64,000 nt of DNA from Tridacna crocea (taxonomy: Eukaryota > Mollusca > Bivalvia > Cardiida > Cardiidae), in the NCBI GenBank assembly GCA_943736015.1, contig OX031066.1, positions 12,776,245 through 12,840,244 of the forward strand, written 5' to 3'. Position 1 is the stretch's first letter, and the number at the start of each line of letters is the position of its first letter. Made by a program: the position numbers and the translations under genes. Under the pieces are notes generated by a model that searched no databases, was not told where the DNA came from, and saw only the letters and a program-made list of their open reading frames with translations. Below are positions 1-10,415 of the stretch, in pieces.

Positions 1-94
1 TTTTCAGTGTTCACAAAATATTACAGCTGTGTCTCAAGACTAGGAACAATTTAAAAACCCTGGAAAGCTTTTGGAAATAAGGTTTCCTACTCTG

Positions 95-322
95 TTAACG
101 CAATACCACACAATCCCTACTTTTGACGCCCCTGAGAAAGAAGCCTTTTGAAAACACTGCAGGACAGGAGAAAATGCTGGTAACCAGCATTTTCTCCTTT
201 ACCCACAGTGTTTTCTACCCTTCCCAGAACAAATTTAAATTTTTCCGTCACATTTATTTTGTCGTCTGCAAATGCTTTCAATTTGGACCAGTCTGAAATT
301 TTGTCGTGTGGTAAAGGGTTAA
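95..322 (+). mobile_element. PTM type A, full length; reference entry for the family
   Basis: Full 228-bp copy with TTAA at both ends. In order it shows the terminal repeat, the left arm (CACAATCCCTACTTTTGACG, then GAGAAAGAAGCC), a central palindrome, and the right arm (TTTGTCGTCTGCAAATGC, AATTTGGACCAGTCTGAAAT) ending TGGTAAAGGGTTAA. The palindrome runs from GAAAACACTG to CAGTGTTTTC around GCTGGTAACCAGC. Only the outer ~14 bp and the core are inverted repeats; the two arms are unrelated to each other. This is the layout of a non-autonomous DNA element, and TTAA plus CCC ends fit piggyBac-type transposition. It shares its right TTAA with the next copy. Confidence 0.92.
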
Positions 323-547
323 CCCATTACCAAATGTCAATATTTTAGACTTGTCCAAATCGAAAGCATTTGCAGACGAAATAATAAAAGTGACTGAAAA
401 TTTGAAATTTGCTTTGTGAAGGATAGAAAACATTGTTGGAAAAGGAGAAAATGCTGGTTACCAGCATTTTCTCCTTTTCCCACAATGTTTTCTAAAGGCT
501 TCTTTCTCAGGGGCGTCAAAAGTAGGGACTGTGTGGTAATGGGTTAA
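319..547 (-). mobile_element. PTM type A, full length
   Basis: Inverted relative to its left neighbour, with which it shares the TTAA at 319-322. Core is GCTGGTTACCAGC and the distal end is TGGTAATGGGTTAA. Confidence 0.92.
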
Positions 548-769
548 AGCGAGAAATGATCATTTTGCTCTTGGATCCGTGCATTTAGAAAGTCCAGCCT
601 ACAATTTCAAGATCTTTCTGAGAATTAAGAGACTGATATATAACTTTATGGTGCTGGTAGGGTTAAAACTCATGGGGCTGTGTAGATCACAGACCGAAAA
701 GCATGTTCTCTGCAAGTCAAATCATGAAATTGCTTTGTCTTCAACAGTCACTGTCACTGTTATAACAGG

Positions 770-1050
770 TCTTATATGGCTTGCATCACACGAAAAGGGA
801 CAATCCGACATCTTCGTAAAGTGTCGTTTCGGATCAGCCTGCGCTCTCCGCGAAGGCTGATCCAAAACAACACTTTCTGTTTTTATGCAATTTCCTGTCT
901 TACACAAGTCTACAGTAGCATAAAATCTCATTAAGTCGAAAAGTGTCGTCTCGGATTAGCCTGCGCGGACTGTGCACACTGATTCGAGGCGACAATTTAT
1001 GCAGATGTCCCAATGCCCCTTTTTGCATGTTACAAGCCATATATGGAATG
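770..1050. repeat. Hairpin-rich TIR repeat, copy 1
   Basis: The outer ends form an imperfect inverted repeat: ATATGGCTTGCATCAC followed by AAAAGGGACA on the left, and GCCCCTTTTTGCATG then CAAGCCATATATGG on the right. Inside are two hairpin modules of the form AAAGTGTCG ... CCTGCGC ... GCTGATCC. The modules resemble a hairpin repeat I recall from bivalve genomes. A second diverged copy lies at 7556-7820. More GC-rich than its surroundings. Confidence 0.7.
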
Positions 1051-1912
1051 AATTAAAGAAACTGAAAATTATGGCAATAGAGAATAAGATTTTTTTTGGC
1101 TGAGGGACAACCTGAAAAGCAGGAAAGTGACTTTTGTCTTGGACAAAATTATCAAGTGACATTTTACGAACCCTCTAAGTTGTTTAGAGTCCCTGGATAA
1201 ATATTAAACATAAAGACACAATCAAAATAGACAAACAATTGATTCTGTAAATGGATTCTAAACTCACGAGGGACAAAAGACATCGTCCAGAAAATGGAGT
1301 TTCCACCGGGATGCACAAAGACAGAGTAAAAAAAAATCAAAGTTCCCATTTATTGTCAACCTGAATTGTGTATGAGAAAAACACAAGTGACACTTGCTAC
1401 TTTCCTTTCTTAACCACAAGAAAATCAATTGGTGAAGTGTCTTTGAGTATTAATCATTTGTCATAAGGAGTAATTTATGTCTGTATTTAGGGAAAAATAC
1501 AATTAAAATTGTCAATACTTATGTCTCAGAATCAGCGTAATGTCTCGGGCCTCTGCGACATTTGAATTACTGGCACGAGTTCCCATTTCGGGCTAATTTC
1601 CTTTCACAAATTGTATGCTATCAATATAAAAGATAGTTTATCAGGAGCGGGTGACACATATTATTTTTGTTTCATTTTCTGTTGATACAAGATAGCCATG
1701 GAGGGGACAGTTTCCATTATGAGAGTTGAGGAAATTTCATTTATTTCTGGTTCTTTATTGGCCCCTAGCATGCAACACGATGATGAGATCGGCTACCTTA
1801 ACTTTTCCCGCAACTTATTACCTCATGTCCTTTCCCATAATTCCCAACAGGAAATGAAGACATGGTAAATATTGTGCAGAAAATGGGGCAAAGCTCAGAA
1901 TAAGAATAACAT
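1051..1912. other. Unassigned AT-rich stretch
   Basis: No repeat, RNA or coding signal recognised. The only open frame, 1164-1349 on the minus strand, is of a length expected by chance. Confidence 0.6.
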
Positions 1913-2141
1913 TTAACTCATTACCAAACGACAATATTTTAGACTTGTCCAAATCGAAAGCATTTGCAGACGAAAAAATAAAAGTGACTGAAAATTTGAA
2001 ATTTGCTTTGTGAAGGATAGAAAACAGTGTGGGAAAAGGAGAAAATGCTGGTTACCAGCATTTTCTCCTTTTCCCACAATGTTTTCTAAAGGCTTCTTTC
2101 TCAGGGGCGTCAAAAGTAGGGACTGTGTGGTAATGGGTTAA
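1913..2141 (-). mobile_element. PTM type A, full length
   Basis: Intact 229-bp copy from TTAACTCATTACCA to GGTAATGGGTTAA. The palindrome has one arm mismatch (AAAACAGTG against CAATGTTTT). Confidence 0.92.
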
Positions 2142-2149
2142 AGAGAGAA

Positions 2150-2325
2150 ATTTGAACTGAAAATTTGAAATTAGTTTTGTAAAAGGTAGAAAGGTAAAAG
2201 GTAGAAAACATTGCGGGAAAAGGAGAAAATGCTGGTTACCAGCATTTTGTCCTTTTCCCACAATGTTTTCAAAGGGCTTCTTTTCCAGGGGCGTCAAAAG
2301 GAGGGATTGTGTGGTAATGGGTTAA
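2150..2325 (-). mobile_element. PTM type A, truncated
   Basis: Lacks the right-arm terminus and begins in the region just outside the palindrome. A small duplication (AAAAGGTAGAAAGGTAAAAGG) lies beside the core. The left-arm end is intact: GGATTGTGTGGTAATGGGTTAA is split here as GGATTGTGTGG and TAATGGGTTAA. Confidence 0.85.
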
Positions 2326-2473
2326 CATAGTTTTATACAGAAAATGCTCATTATGACCAATATCTCAGTTCATCACACAGGTTTCTAAAGTTTTCAGCTG
2401 AGCCTGATTGGTACTCCATAGAGACAGGGTTTTACTTGTATTGTTGTCACAGCAAAAATCAGGCAATAAAGCT

Positions 2474-2701
2474 GAACTCTTTACCACACGACAAAAAATC
2501 TAAAATGGTGCAAAAGTGGAAACATTTTTGGAAGTCACAGGGTTTTACTTGTATTGATAACAGCATTTTTTTCTTATTTTTCCACAATGTTTTTTACCCG
2601 TCATAAAACAAATTTCAATTTTTCAGTCATATTTATTTTGTCGTCTGCAAATGCTTTCAATTTTGAAATGTCTACAATGTTGCCTCTTGGTAAAGAGTTA
2701 A
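2474..2701 (+). mobile_element. PTM type A, degenerate
   Basis: The right half is clear (CATTTATTTTGTCGTCTGC, CTTGGTAAAGAGTTAA). The left half is heavily diverged and the 5' part of the palindrome is lost. Confidence 0.7.
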
Positions 2702-2708
2702 AGAAGAT

Positions 2709-2828
2709 ATAAAAACATTTTGTGGAAAAAAAGTATCAGTTACAAACAATTTCTCCATTTCCAACACCGTTTTGAAATGCTGTGTTTCTCAGGGTCTTTA
2801 AAATCCTGTATGGTGCAATAAAGGGTCA
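2709..2828 (-). mobile_element. PTM remnant
   Basis: Diverged palindrome (AAAACATTTTGTGG ... CTCCATTTCC) and a left-arm end with TTTCTCAGGG and ATAAAGGGTCAA. Confidence 0.55.
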
Positions 2829-3049
2829 AATAAAATTTTAGGTTCAAAATTAAATTCAATGGGATATCATTACAAGAGTGAATGATGTGACCAAATTCAT
2901 GTAAATTGTTTAAATTTTTAGAAGTAATGTAATTTGGAGACGGACTGGGTTTAAGAAAATTCAATTTTAACAGGTTCAGTTGACAGTCAAGATTTTGTGA
3001 TAGAATTAAAGTTTTGGCATGCAAAGGACAGGGATTGCTCCTCTACAGA

Positions 3050-3076
3050 CAGTGTGGATCCGAGATCAGACTGAAC
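3050..3076. repeat. S repeat, half copy
   Basis: CAGTGTGGATCCGAGATC then AGACTG, matching the arm of the short fold-back family seen complete at 39517-39594 and 53422-53486. Confidence 0.5.
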
Positions 3077-3234
3077 AGGTCAAATATATATGGTGTCATG
3101 TACTATATGACTTAAACAATTTTTTTTTCGTAAAGAGTAAAGAAACACAGTGTTCTGGTTATGTCTTCTTTTCATATCCAGTTTCTGACTTATTTCATAC
3201 TATGTATGTATGGATCAAAACCACAGATAGAGAG

Positions 3235-3782
3235 TTAAAGGTGGGTATTTAGAATTTTCACATCTCACCAAATTAAAACATATATATCACTGAAATTTAT
3301 ATAAAAAAAAACAATACAAATCATCAATAATTAAGAATCATAGAAATCCCCCAAAAAAATTTTTTGGTGGTATTCCCTTAAAAGGCTATGTAGCCTCTTA
3401 AGCTATTTTTAGATTTCGCACCAAAAATAAAAAAAAGTATTGTGGGAATGTAAAGTGACTGGCATGTGACTAATGACGCTTAAATTCCATAGCATAACAA
3501 ACATGTAATTATTTTCCATAATTTCTTCTTCGGACACTATGTTTCAAGCATCATTTGTGTATTTTCGGTATGTAAATGAGCAAGTTGCTCATCTAGAAAT
3601 AGACCGTGGTTCCTGTCGGTGTCGACCTTGGCCATAGTATATCTCGAATATCTCTTTTTGTCGGATGGTTTTCGACTACTGGGGTTTTATGAATGAAAAT
3701 TAAAAGGCCTTTGGAGTACAAGGATGATTTTTTTTGTATTTTCGTAAAAGATTCATCCCAATATCTGAAGGGCCACCTTTAA
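3235..3782 (+). repeat. TTAAAGGTGG-ended dispersed repeat, copy 1
   Basis: This 548-bp unit begins TTAAAGGTGGGTATTTAG and ends GGGCCACCTTTAA, so the outer ~10 bp are inverted and include TTAA. The body includes TTAAAAGGCTATGTAGCCTC, itself a small palindrome, and TTTCATAATTTCTTCTTCGG-like sequence. A second copy at 52859-53391 aligns along its length. It looks like a second, unrelated non-autonomous TIR element with a TTAA or nearby target. Confidence 0.75.
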
Positions 3783-3929
3783 TACTTAATTCTATAAGGG
3801 GTGAAATTTAATCAGCATTGGATGTTTTTTATCTTCATGCAATGCCTTCATCATTAAATGTAATGCAATCTTGTCTGAAAAAGAACTTGTTAGTATATTT
3901 GAACACACAACTTGTGATTCTTACAAAAA

Positions 3930-4065
3930 GACAAAACTTTTTTATTTTCGGATGAGATGGAAAACAGTGTCGGAAAAGCGGAAAACAGTGTAGGAAAAGC
4001 AATTGTTACAAATTTTCAGAAAGCTTTCTTCTGTAAGGGGAATGAAAAGTTGTATTTGTAGAGGG
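3930..4065 (-). mobile_element. PTM remnant
   Basis: Very degraded. The GAAAACAGTG half-core occurs twice in a row (GGAAAACAGTGTCGGAAAAG, then GGAAAACAGTGTAGGAAAAG), followed by a left-arm trace CTTTCTTCTGTAAGG. Confidence 0.4.
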
Positions 4066-4151
4066 AATACTTAGTAGTATATATTGTAATGACAAGTTAA
4101 AAGTTGTATTAGTAGAGGGAATAAAGTCTTGGTATATTGTAATGACAAGTT
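4045..4151. repeat. Two-unit tandem duplication of about 54 bp
   Basis: AAAAGTTGTATTTGTAGAGG ... TATTGTAATGACAAGTT is followed directly by a second, slightly diverged copy beginning at 4099. Confidence 0.75.
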
Positions 4152-4332
4152 TATAAAAAAAGAAAATTCAGAACACAATACTGGGTTACATGTAGTCATT
4201 TTCTGCTACCTAAGAACGTTGATGCAACAAAAATAATTTTTTGTAGTAAACAATAATTTGTCCTCTTTTGCCTGTGTTCTATTTTTATGGAGTGCATTTT
4301 ACAAGGATCTAATTGAGGATATCCTCTGAAAA

Positions 4333-4557
4333 TTAAATCTTTATAAAACAACAAAATTTCAGACTTTTCCACATTGAAGCATTTGCAGAAGACAAATTAA
4401 ATGTGACTCAGATGGTGGATTTTATTTGTGATAGGGGAGAAAAACAATGTGGGAGAAAGAGAAAATGCTGGTTACCAGCATTTTTGCCTTTTCCCACTAT
4501 GTTTTTAAAAGATGTATTCTCAAAGGTTGTAGAAAGTATTGTTTGGCAAGGTGTTAA
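4333..4557 (-). mobile_element. PTM type A, full length, diverged
   Basis: TTAAATCTTTATAAAACAAC start, right arm with GCATTTGCAGAAGACAAATT, intact GCTGGTTACCAGC core, end GTTTGGCAAGGTGTTAA. Shares its last TTAA with the next copy. Confidence 0.85.
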
Positions 4558-4784
4558 CCCCGTACAGCACTATGCGGATTTTTAACCGCCCTTGGAAAAT
4601 ATGCCTTTTAAAAACATTGTGGGAAATGAGGAAAATGCTGGTGACCAGCATTTTCTTCTTTTCCTACAATGTTTTCAACCATATCCAAGAAAAATTGCAC
4701 CATAAAAGCCACATTGAAAATAGTTGTCCGCAAGTGCTTATAATTTGGAAAAAGCTTAAATTGTGTCATCTGGTACGTGGTTTA
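4554..4784 (+). mobile_element. PTM type A, diverged
   Basis: Joined to the preceding copy through TTAA at 4554-4557. Core is GCTGGTGACCAGC. The right terminus is decayed (TGGTACGTGGTTTA). Confidence 0.75.
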
Positions 4785-5349
4785 CTTCTTCCAAGGGTTT
4801 TGAATAAAAAACTTTATGAAAGGCAGTACTACACAATGTCACCCAGAATTAAGCAATTTGTCACATCAACCCAAAAAAGTATCATTGTCAATTTATTTGT
4901 GGTGTTTCAGATATTTGCCTCATGTTAGTATATTGACATTCTTAGTGCAGTGATAAATGCCTTGACCAAACGATGACGGCTCCCCCATCAATTTTACCAA
5001 GTTTCCGTCCAATTATATTTGTCTTGTACCCTTGCGATCATCACCAATATCATAAAATGATCCGTCATCCCGTTTCTACGAAAGAGACTGACCTGATCGT
5101 CATTTTTTGTTTACACTCGAGTGATCATACTGCGACATATTTGTATCTGGCGATCAAACATAACTTCAATCTGTGGTAAAAATCACAGACAACTTGACAG
5201 TCTCATTAGAACGGGCCAGTTTTGGCCATATTTGTGTTTTATTCTATCACACTCATCAACTCCAGAACCCTTTACAATGTCATTTACTTGGGTTATTACT
5301 CTAAACTGGATCTTACTAAGTCACCAGAACTTTTGCCAAGTACTGGAGT
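4785..5349. other. Unassigned stretch
   Basis: Slightly less AT-rich than the surroundings, with chance-length open frames (4973-5179, 5121-5354). Nothing recognised. Confidence 0.55.
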
Positions 5350-5440
5350 CTTGAGAACCTAGTGGGAAGAAAAACTTTTGAAAAGGTTGATTCTCTTTTT
5401 CCCACAATGTTTTCTACCCTTTCACTGACAAAAATAATTT
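5350..5440 (+). mobile_element. PTM fragment
   Basis: Partial core (CTTTTTCCCACAATGTTTTC) followed by TACCCTTTC and a trace of right arm. Both termini are missing. Confidence 0.55.
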
Positions 5441-5576
5441 GAGCCCCATAATGTGTGGTCAGCGTGTAATTTTTATTGAATCTAATATTTTTGTAATCGG
5501 CTTCCAAAAGTCGTGCAGATGAATAGCCTCTATACATGTGTTCAGCCAGGTATTGACCCATTTCATCTGTGACCCT

Positions 5577-5662
5577 TCTTACTCAAAAATTTGAAACTGC
5601 AGACCAGTGTTTTCTCCTCTTCCTACTATTTTTTCAAACGCTCTTTTCCTTGGGTTGTTTAA
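5577..5662 (-). mobile_element. PTM fragment
   Basis: Begins inside the core (GTGTTTTCTCCTCTTCC) and runs through a decayed left arm to TTAA, which it shares with the next copy. Confidence 0.5.
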
Positions 5663-5887
5663 CTCTTTACCCAACAGCAAAATTGTAGATTGGTCCAAAT
5701 TGAAAGCATTTGCAGACGACAAAATAAATGTGACTGAAAAATTTGAAATTTGGGATGGGAAGGGTAGAAAGCATTGTGGGAAAAGGAGAAAATGCTGGTT
5801 ACCAGCATTTTCTCCTTTTCCCACAATGTTTTCAAAAGGCTACTACTCCGGATCATTAAAAGTCGAGACTGTGTGGTAAAGAGTTGA
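5659..5887 (-). mobile_element. PTM type A, full length
   Basis: Palindrome is perfect from CATTGTGGGAAAAGGAG to its mirror. The distal TTAA has mutated to TTGA. Confidence 0.9.
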
Positions 5888-5914
5888 ACTCTGAATTGCG
5901 TGGCAAAAGGTTAA
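5888..5914 (-). mobile_element. Solo PTM end
   Basis: Only the last ~27 bp of a copy (GAATTGCGTGGCAAAAGG then TTAA), directly after a full copy. Confidence 0.5.
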
Positions 5915-6257
5915 CCAATGGGAACTAAGAACTTGTTTCTTATTTCCTTCACTTCCCCCATCTGAATAAGCTTTCTGTTATGTCATGATGGTAGAGGTTT
6001 GGCAAAATACTTCAGACTGATAAAAAACAGTACAAAAACGTGTTTCAAATTCGATGAGGAAGTTGCTAGGGTGTTTAGTGTCTGCCAGAAAGTTGATGGC
6101 ATACCCTTTGGCATGGTTCCCTGTTAAATCATATTTCGTGCAATGATAAACCAGGTACCAGACAGAAAAGGAATGGCAAAAAAGGAAAACATGTTATTGT
6201 CATCCTACATTTATTTGTTTATATAGGTCGATACAGCTAATTTCTAGTTTGATTGTA
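5915..6257. other. Unassigned stretch
   Basis: Nothing recognised in this 343-bp interval. Confidence 0.5.
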
Positions 6258-6482
6258 GTTAGATTAAAATCAGAGCTCTATATAAGAGGGAGTGATGGTA
6301 TTCTAAATCCATTATTTATCTTTGAAACCCTATGTTGTGGGTACTCATTAGAATCGTCTCGATGAGACGATTCTAATGAGTACCCACAACATAGGGTTCT
6401 GTGGAGAATTATTAATATTTTCAGTTTTAAAATCAAAATCACTCCCTCTATCCGGAGCTCTGTGTGTACTTTTGATTTAGTC
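6258..6482. repeat. Fold-back element P1 with a perfect 35-bp stem
   Basis: Positions 6326-6360 and 6364-6398 are exact reverse complements separated by GAT. Outside this, a second imperfect pair (AATCAGAGCTC ... AGAGGGAGTGAT against ATCACTCCCTCT ... GAGCTCTG) extends the inverted repeat to about 225 bp. A half copy sits at 33931-34018, so it is a dispersed family rather than a unique hairpin. Confidence 0.85.
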
Positions 6483-7424
6483 TGGGCTCCACTAGTTCAT
6501 ACAGTCTGGAAACAATTAAATTTAATTGATACATCAATAGGCCCATATGATGTCTAAGCTATAATGAACAATATGAAAATATTGGTGCTTTGCATTCAAA
6601 ATATGCAATGACTGTACATTTGGCAACTGTAAAAATAGATGTGAATGCCTCATGCCTGTGAGAATTGATGGCAAAAGGTCTTTATCAACCCTTCTTTACT
6701 CATAAACATTGTGCATCACACAAGTGAATCACAAACACAGGAAATATTCACCCTTTTAATGACAAATTATTCCATTGATTACAAATTTTTTTCCATGGGT
6801 CTTTTTTGAAATATTACTTTAACATGTATTTTTGTCGTACATATTCCTTTTTGTAAATGACAACAAATAAGAAAAGTCCTAAAGCTTCTTTGATAGTATG
6901 GGTTAGTATGGGTTCAATAATAAAAAGATACCAAAATGAGGATGATATGAGAAACCAAGTTGAAATTAGCGCTGTCATTTCAAGTGATTGAGTTTGATTT
7001 TTATCGTTATTCAATTCTCTGACATGGTTATATCTCCTTGCAAATTTACCCTTAGAGCATCTAGCTTAGCCAAGGTTTCTATCAAGGAAAGGTTTAATCA
7101 AGGTCAGACTGAATGTTTTTGGCATGTTGATGATGTGATGTACATTACCTTACATTTTGTAAGTTTTTCTTGACAAAAAGTCTGGAAAAAGCAACTATAC
7201 AGCCTTTTTCCACTGTACTTGATATTTTTTCGTGTTCTTTTTTGGCACTTAAAAGGTCATTAATTGCATAAAATCAGTATAACATCCCCAGAAAGTGCTA
7301 ATATGACAATTTACAACATCCTTTGCCCTTCATTTGCATAAAATCCTTTTACCCTCACTGTAACCCATCAGCATTAATACTTTGTCAGACAAACATGCAT
7401 TCTTACAACAGTAGATGACTTAAA
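6483..7424. other. Unassigned AT-rich stretch
   Basis: Short open frames at 6814-7014 (minus) and 6988-7173 (plus) show no domain, start context or splice support. Confidence 0.55.
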
Positions 7425-7552
7425 AATATTGGGGAAAAAAAATTCTGGTAACCAGTATTTTCTTCTTTTCTCGAAATAATTTTTACTGTATTGAAGATAA
7501 AAGCAATCATTAGAGACATGTTTAATTTGGCAAGTCTAATATTTTGTTATGC
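7425..7552 (+). mobile_element. PTM remnant
   Basis: Decayed core (TTCTGGTAACCAGTATTTTC) and a right end reading TTTGGCAAGTCTAATATTTT then GTTATG. Confidence 0.5.
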
Positions 7553-7555
7553 AAC

Positions 7556-7820
7556 ATGGAAGACTTGCAACATGGGAAAAGGGGCATTTGGACATTTTCG
7601 AAAGGTATAGTTCCGCATCAACATGCGCAGTCTGCATTTACTAATCTGAAAAGATACCCTCCGATTTTATGTAATTTTCTGTTTTGGGCAAGTCTACAGT
7701 AGCACAAAATCTATTGTAGTCGTAAAGTGGCATCTCAAGTCGGCGTAGTCTCATCGGAGATGACACTATATGCAAATGTAAAAATGCCCTTTCTCCCATG
7801 TTGTAAGCCATAGAAGGAAA
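7556..7820. repeat. Hairpin-rich TIR repeat, copy 2
   Basis: Ends TTGCAACATGGGAAAAGGGG and CCCTTTCTCCCATGTTGTAA form the terminal inverted repeat. The central CAAGTCTACAGTAGCA then AAAATCT is shared with the copy at 770-1050. Confidence 0.7.
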
Positions 7821-7890
7821 TGAAATTGATTTATCTTTGGATATATAGAAAACTTAGTATGAAAAGAAGCATTTTCTTGAACCTATTAAC

Positions 7891-7945
7891 AAATTACAAA
7901 AAAACAAATTACAAAAAAACAAATTACAAAAAAACAAATTACAAA
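7891..7945. repeat. 15-bp tandem repeat, about 4 units
   Basis: AAATTACAAAAAAAC repeats at 7891, 7906, 7921 and 7936 and runs straight into the PTM copy that follows. Confidence 0.9.
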
Positions 7946-8150
7946 ATTTTGGACATTTTATTATGTTCAGTCTATCCAGATAAAAAATAAGATTTTTAGT
8001 GTGCTTTTATCTTTCCTTTGATAGGGTAGAAAACATTGCTGGAAAAGGAGAAAATGTTGGCAATCAAGATTTTCTCCTTTTCCAGTAATATTTTCAGAAG
8101 CCTTTTTCCTCACAGTCATTAAAACTCAAGATTGTCTGGCAATGAGTTAA
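7937..8150 (-). mobile_element. PTM type A, diverged
   Basis: The right-arm end is mixed with the 15-bp repeat. Core reads GGAGAAAATGTTGGCAATC ... TTTTCTCC, and the left end is GTCTGGCAATGAGTTAA. Confidence 0.8.
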
Positions 8151-9009
8151 CAAGCAGTTGTTTCCTTTTCCACTATATTTTTAACAGCAATTCATTGCTA
8201 CTATAAAAACAACTTGTAGGGGATGAAAATCGTGATTCCTCTTGTCACATCGTAAATTTCTTACAGCCTCCTTGGTGACCCCAACACTTCAATATTTTAC
8301 GGAATTTCCATAATTCCGCTGGCTTAATTTCTTGTCAATATCCTAACGTATATTTGTCTCGATAATGTCGCCTTATGAATGATTCTACTTAAGTGATATG
8401 ATGTGAACTTGTTTCCTTAACTGTCAATTTCCCTGTAACGACTTTCGATTCATTCCAGCAGGTCAACCCCACTGAAGATTTCTTCTACTTGATTATGACA
8501 ATTCTTCAGCCTTTTCAATTATGATTTCTTCAAGTCTTCAATCTTGGGAAACCATTCAAGCCAAAGGATAAAAAATGACTAATTTGTTCAAGGATGGGTG
8601 GAAATAGGATAAATTTTGTTTCGTAATACAGATCATAAGCTGAATCAGTCCTCAAAGGACTCGTTAAGTTAAGGACGGTAGTCAATTGTCATTGAGAAGT
8701 TTATTACGACTCATTGACTTTCCCCCCTCTAAATACCCACTAGGGTACTTTGAACAACAAATTAGTATTAGTCTTGCTTGTACAGAAATGTCCTCTAATT
8801 TCATTGGATTCACTTGAAACGGTGACATATTATGCCCGAAACAATTTTGTCTGAAGACCCTCTTCTCAAAGCTAAATGAGACCGGGATGGTCATGGAAAA
8901 ATGTTCTTGTTTAGACAAAATTTTAACTCTTTTACTGAACAATCCTGAGTTTTGTAGAACCCAAGGAATAAATTTGCATGAGTTGACAATATTTGGAACG
9001 TGGCTCAAA
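8151..9009. other. Unassigned stretch
   Basis: Contains a 108-codon open frame on the minus strand (8682-9008). No domain, signal peptide or repeat is recognised in it, so I do not call it a gene. Confidence 0.5.
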
Positions 9010-9140
9010 TGATTGGATTTGCTATTGATAGGGCAGAAAACATTGTGGGAAAATGAGAAAATGCTATATCCATTTGCAAGGCTGTTATGTCCAGAAAAAT
9101 GTAACTGTACTTGGCAACAAAATTTTAGACAGGCCCAGCT
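9010..9140 (-). mobile_element. PTM fragments
   Basis: A half core at 9033-9066 (GCAGAAAACATTGTGGGAAA) and a right-terminus piece at 9106-9140 (TACTTGGCAACAAAATTTTA) border a full copy. Probably one broken element. Confidence 0.5.
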
Positions 9141-9369
9141 TTAACCCTTTACCACATAATGCTTACATTTGAAGCCCCTGAGAAAGAAGCCTGTAGAAAA
9201 GATTGTGGGAAAAGGAGAAAATGCTGGTAACCAGCATTTTCTCCCTTTCCCACAGTGTTTTCTACCCTTCCCAGAAGAAATTTCAGTTTTTCAGTCACCT
9301 TTATTTTGTTGTTTGCAAATGCCTTCAATTTGGACCCGTCTCAAATTTTCTTGTGTGGTAAAGAGTTAA
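9141..9369 (+). mobile_element. PTM type A, full length
   Basis: Both TTAA present. Core has one asymmetric change (GAAAAGATTG against CAGTGTTTTC). Shares its right TTAA with the next copy. Confidence 0.92.
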
Positions 9370-9533
9370 CTCTTTACCACACATTGCTGACTTTTACAAA
9401 CTCTGAAGAAGTAGACTTTTGAAGGCATTGTGGGAAAAAGGGGAAAATTCTGGTACCCATCATTTTCTTACAATGTTTTATACTCTTTTGGAAACAGTTG
9501 AGTCAGGTTTATTTTGGATCTGTAAATAAAAAG
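9366..9533 (+). mobile_element. PTM type A, right end missing
   Basis: Same orientation as its left neighbour. Core is damaged (TTCTGGTACCCATCATTTTC) and the sequence stops within the right arm where another copy begins. Confidence 0.8.
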
Positions 9534-9762
9534 TTCACTCTTTACCAAACAACAAAATTTTGGATTAGTCCAAAATCAAAGCATTTGCAGACGACAAATT
9601 AAATGTGAATCAAAAATTGAATTTTTAGTTTGGGTGGGTAGAAAACATTTGAGGAAATGGAGAAAATGCTGGTTACCAGCATTTTCTCCTTTTCCCTCAA
9701 TGTTTTCAAAAGGTTTCTTTCTCAGGGTCGTTAAAAGTTGGAATTGTGTGGTAAACAGTTAC
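9534..9762 (-). mobile_element. PTM type A, full length
   Basis: Terminal TTAA motifs mutated to TTCA and TTAC. The core and both arms are otherwise clear. Confidence 0.88.
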
Positions 9763-9779
9763 AGCATATGGCTCACCTA

Positions 9780-9872
9780 ATAAGATTTGTTGCTGATATA
9801 ATGGAAAAGATTGTGGGAAAAGGATAAAATACTGATTTCTATTATTTTCACCTTTTCTTATACTAGTAATCT
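9780..9872 (-). mobile_element. PTM remnant
   Basis: Core half GGAAAAGATTGTGGGAAAAG is readable, then decays; it abuts the type C copy. Confidence 0.5.
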
Positions 9873-10098
9873 TTAACCCTTTACCCCATAGGAATTTTCA
9901 GTGGTATCTCTAATTGACCCTAAATAACACCAAGGATGATGCTGTTTTTTTTATGGGTATATGACACCTTTTGATAGCATATAAAACATTGTGGCAAAAG
10001 GTGCTCGTCACCAGCCATTTCACCTTTTGCCACAATGTTTTCCAAAGGCTCCTACAAGTAGTGTGAAGTAAATGAGTATCTATGGAGTAAAGGGTTAA
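9873..10098 (-). mobile_element. PTM type C, full length
   Basis: Has TTAA and CCCTTTAC-type ends but arms unlike type A: ATCTCTAATTGACCCTAAAT on one side and CTCCTACAAGTAGTG ... GAGTATCTATGGAGTAAAGG on the other. Core is AAAACATTGTGGCAAAAGG ... CACCAGCC ... CCTTTTGCCACAATGTTTT, so the core differs from type A in both arms together. Its sister copy is 62675-63311. The GAGTATCTATGGAGTAAAGG end is shared with type B. Confidence 0.88.
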
Positions 10099-10196
10099 AA
10101 AGCTTTGTTTTTTGGGCTCATAAACACAAGGGATTATTTGGTAAGGGATAAAGAAAACTACCCTCAGTGCAAAGTAATAGTGCATTTTAACTTTTT

Positions 10197-10415
10197 ACCA
10201 CACAATCCCGACTTTTCACGACCCTGAGAAAGAAGCCTTTTGAAAACACTGTAGGAAAAGGAGAAAATGCTGGTAACCAGCATTTTCTCCTTTTCCCACA
10301 TTGTTTTCTACCCTTCCCAAACCAAATTTTAGTTCTTTATTCATCATTATTTTGTCGTCTGCAAATGCTTTCAATTTGGACCAGTCTATTATTTTCTCGT
10401 GTGGTAAAGAGTTAA
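10197..10415 (+). mobile_element. PTM type A, full length
   Basis: Ends TTAACTTTTTACCA and TGTGGTAAAGAGTTAA. Shares its right TTAA with a second + copy. Confidence 0.9.

Noticed and set aside
95-547. PTM cores as rho-independent terminators or microRNA precursors
   Set aside because: The stem is long and perfect like a pre-miRNA, but it recurs as part of a dispersed element with TTAA ends. Without small RNA data a regulatory role is not supported.
8682-9008. 108-codon minus-strand open frame
   Set aside because: No domain, signal peptide or conserved motif recognised, and no neighbouring exon candidates.
9169-9369. Open frames encoding ENIVGKGENAGNQHFLLFPQCF-like peptides at many places (e.g. 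337-519, 1913-2113, 9169-9369, 55454-55654)
   Set aside because: They are translations of the PTM core and arms. The same peptide appears wherever a copy lies, on either strand, and its frame is disrupted by the same indels as the DNA. No selection for coding is visible.
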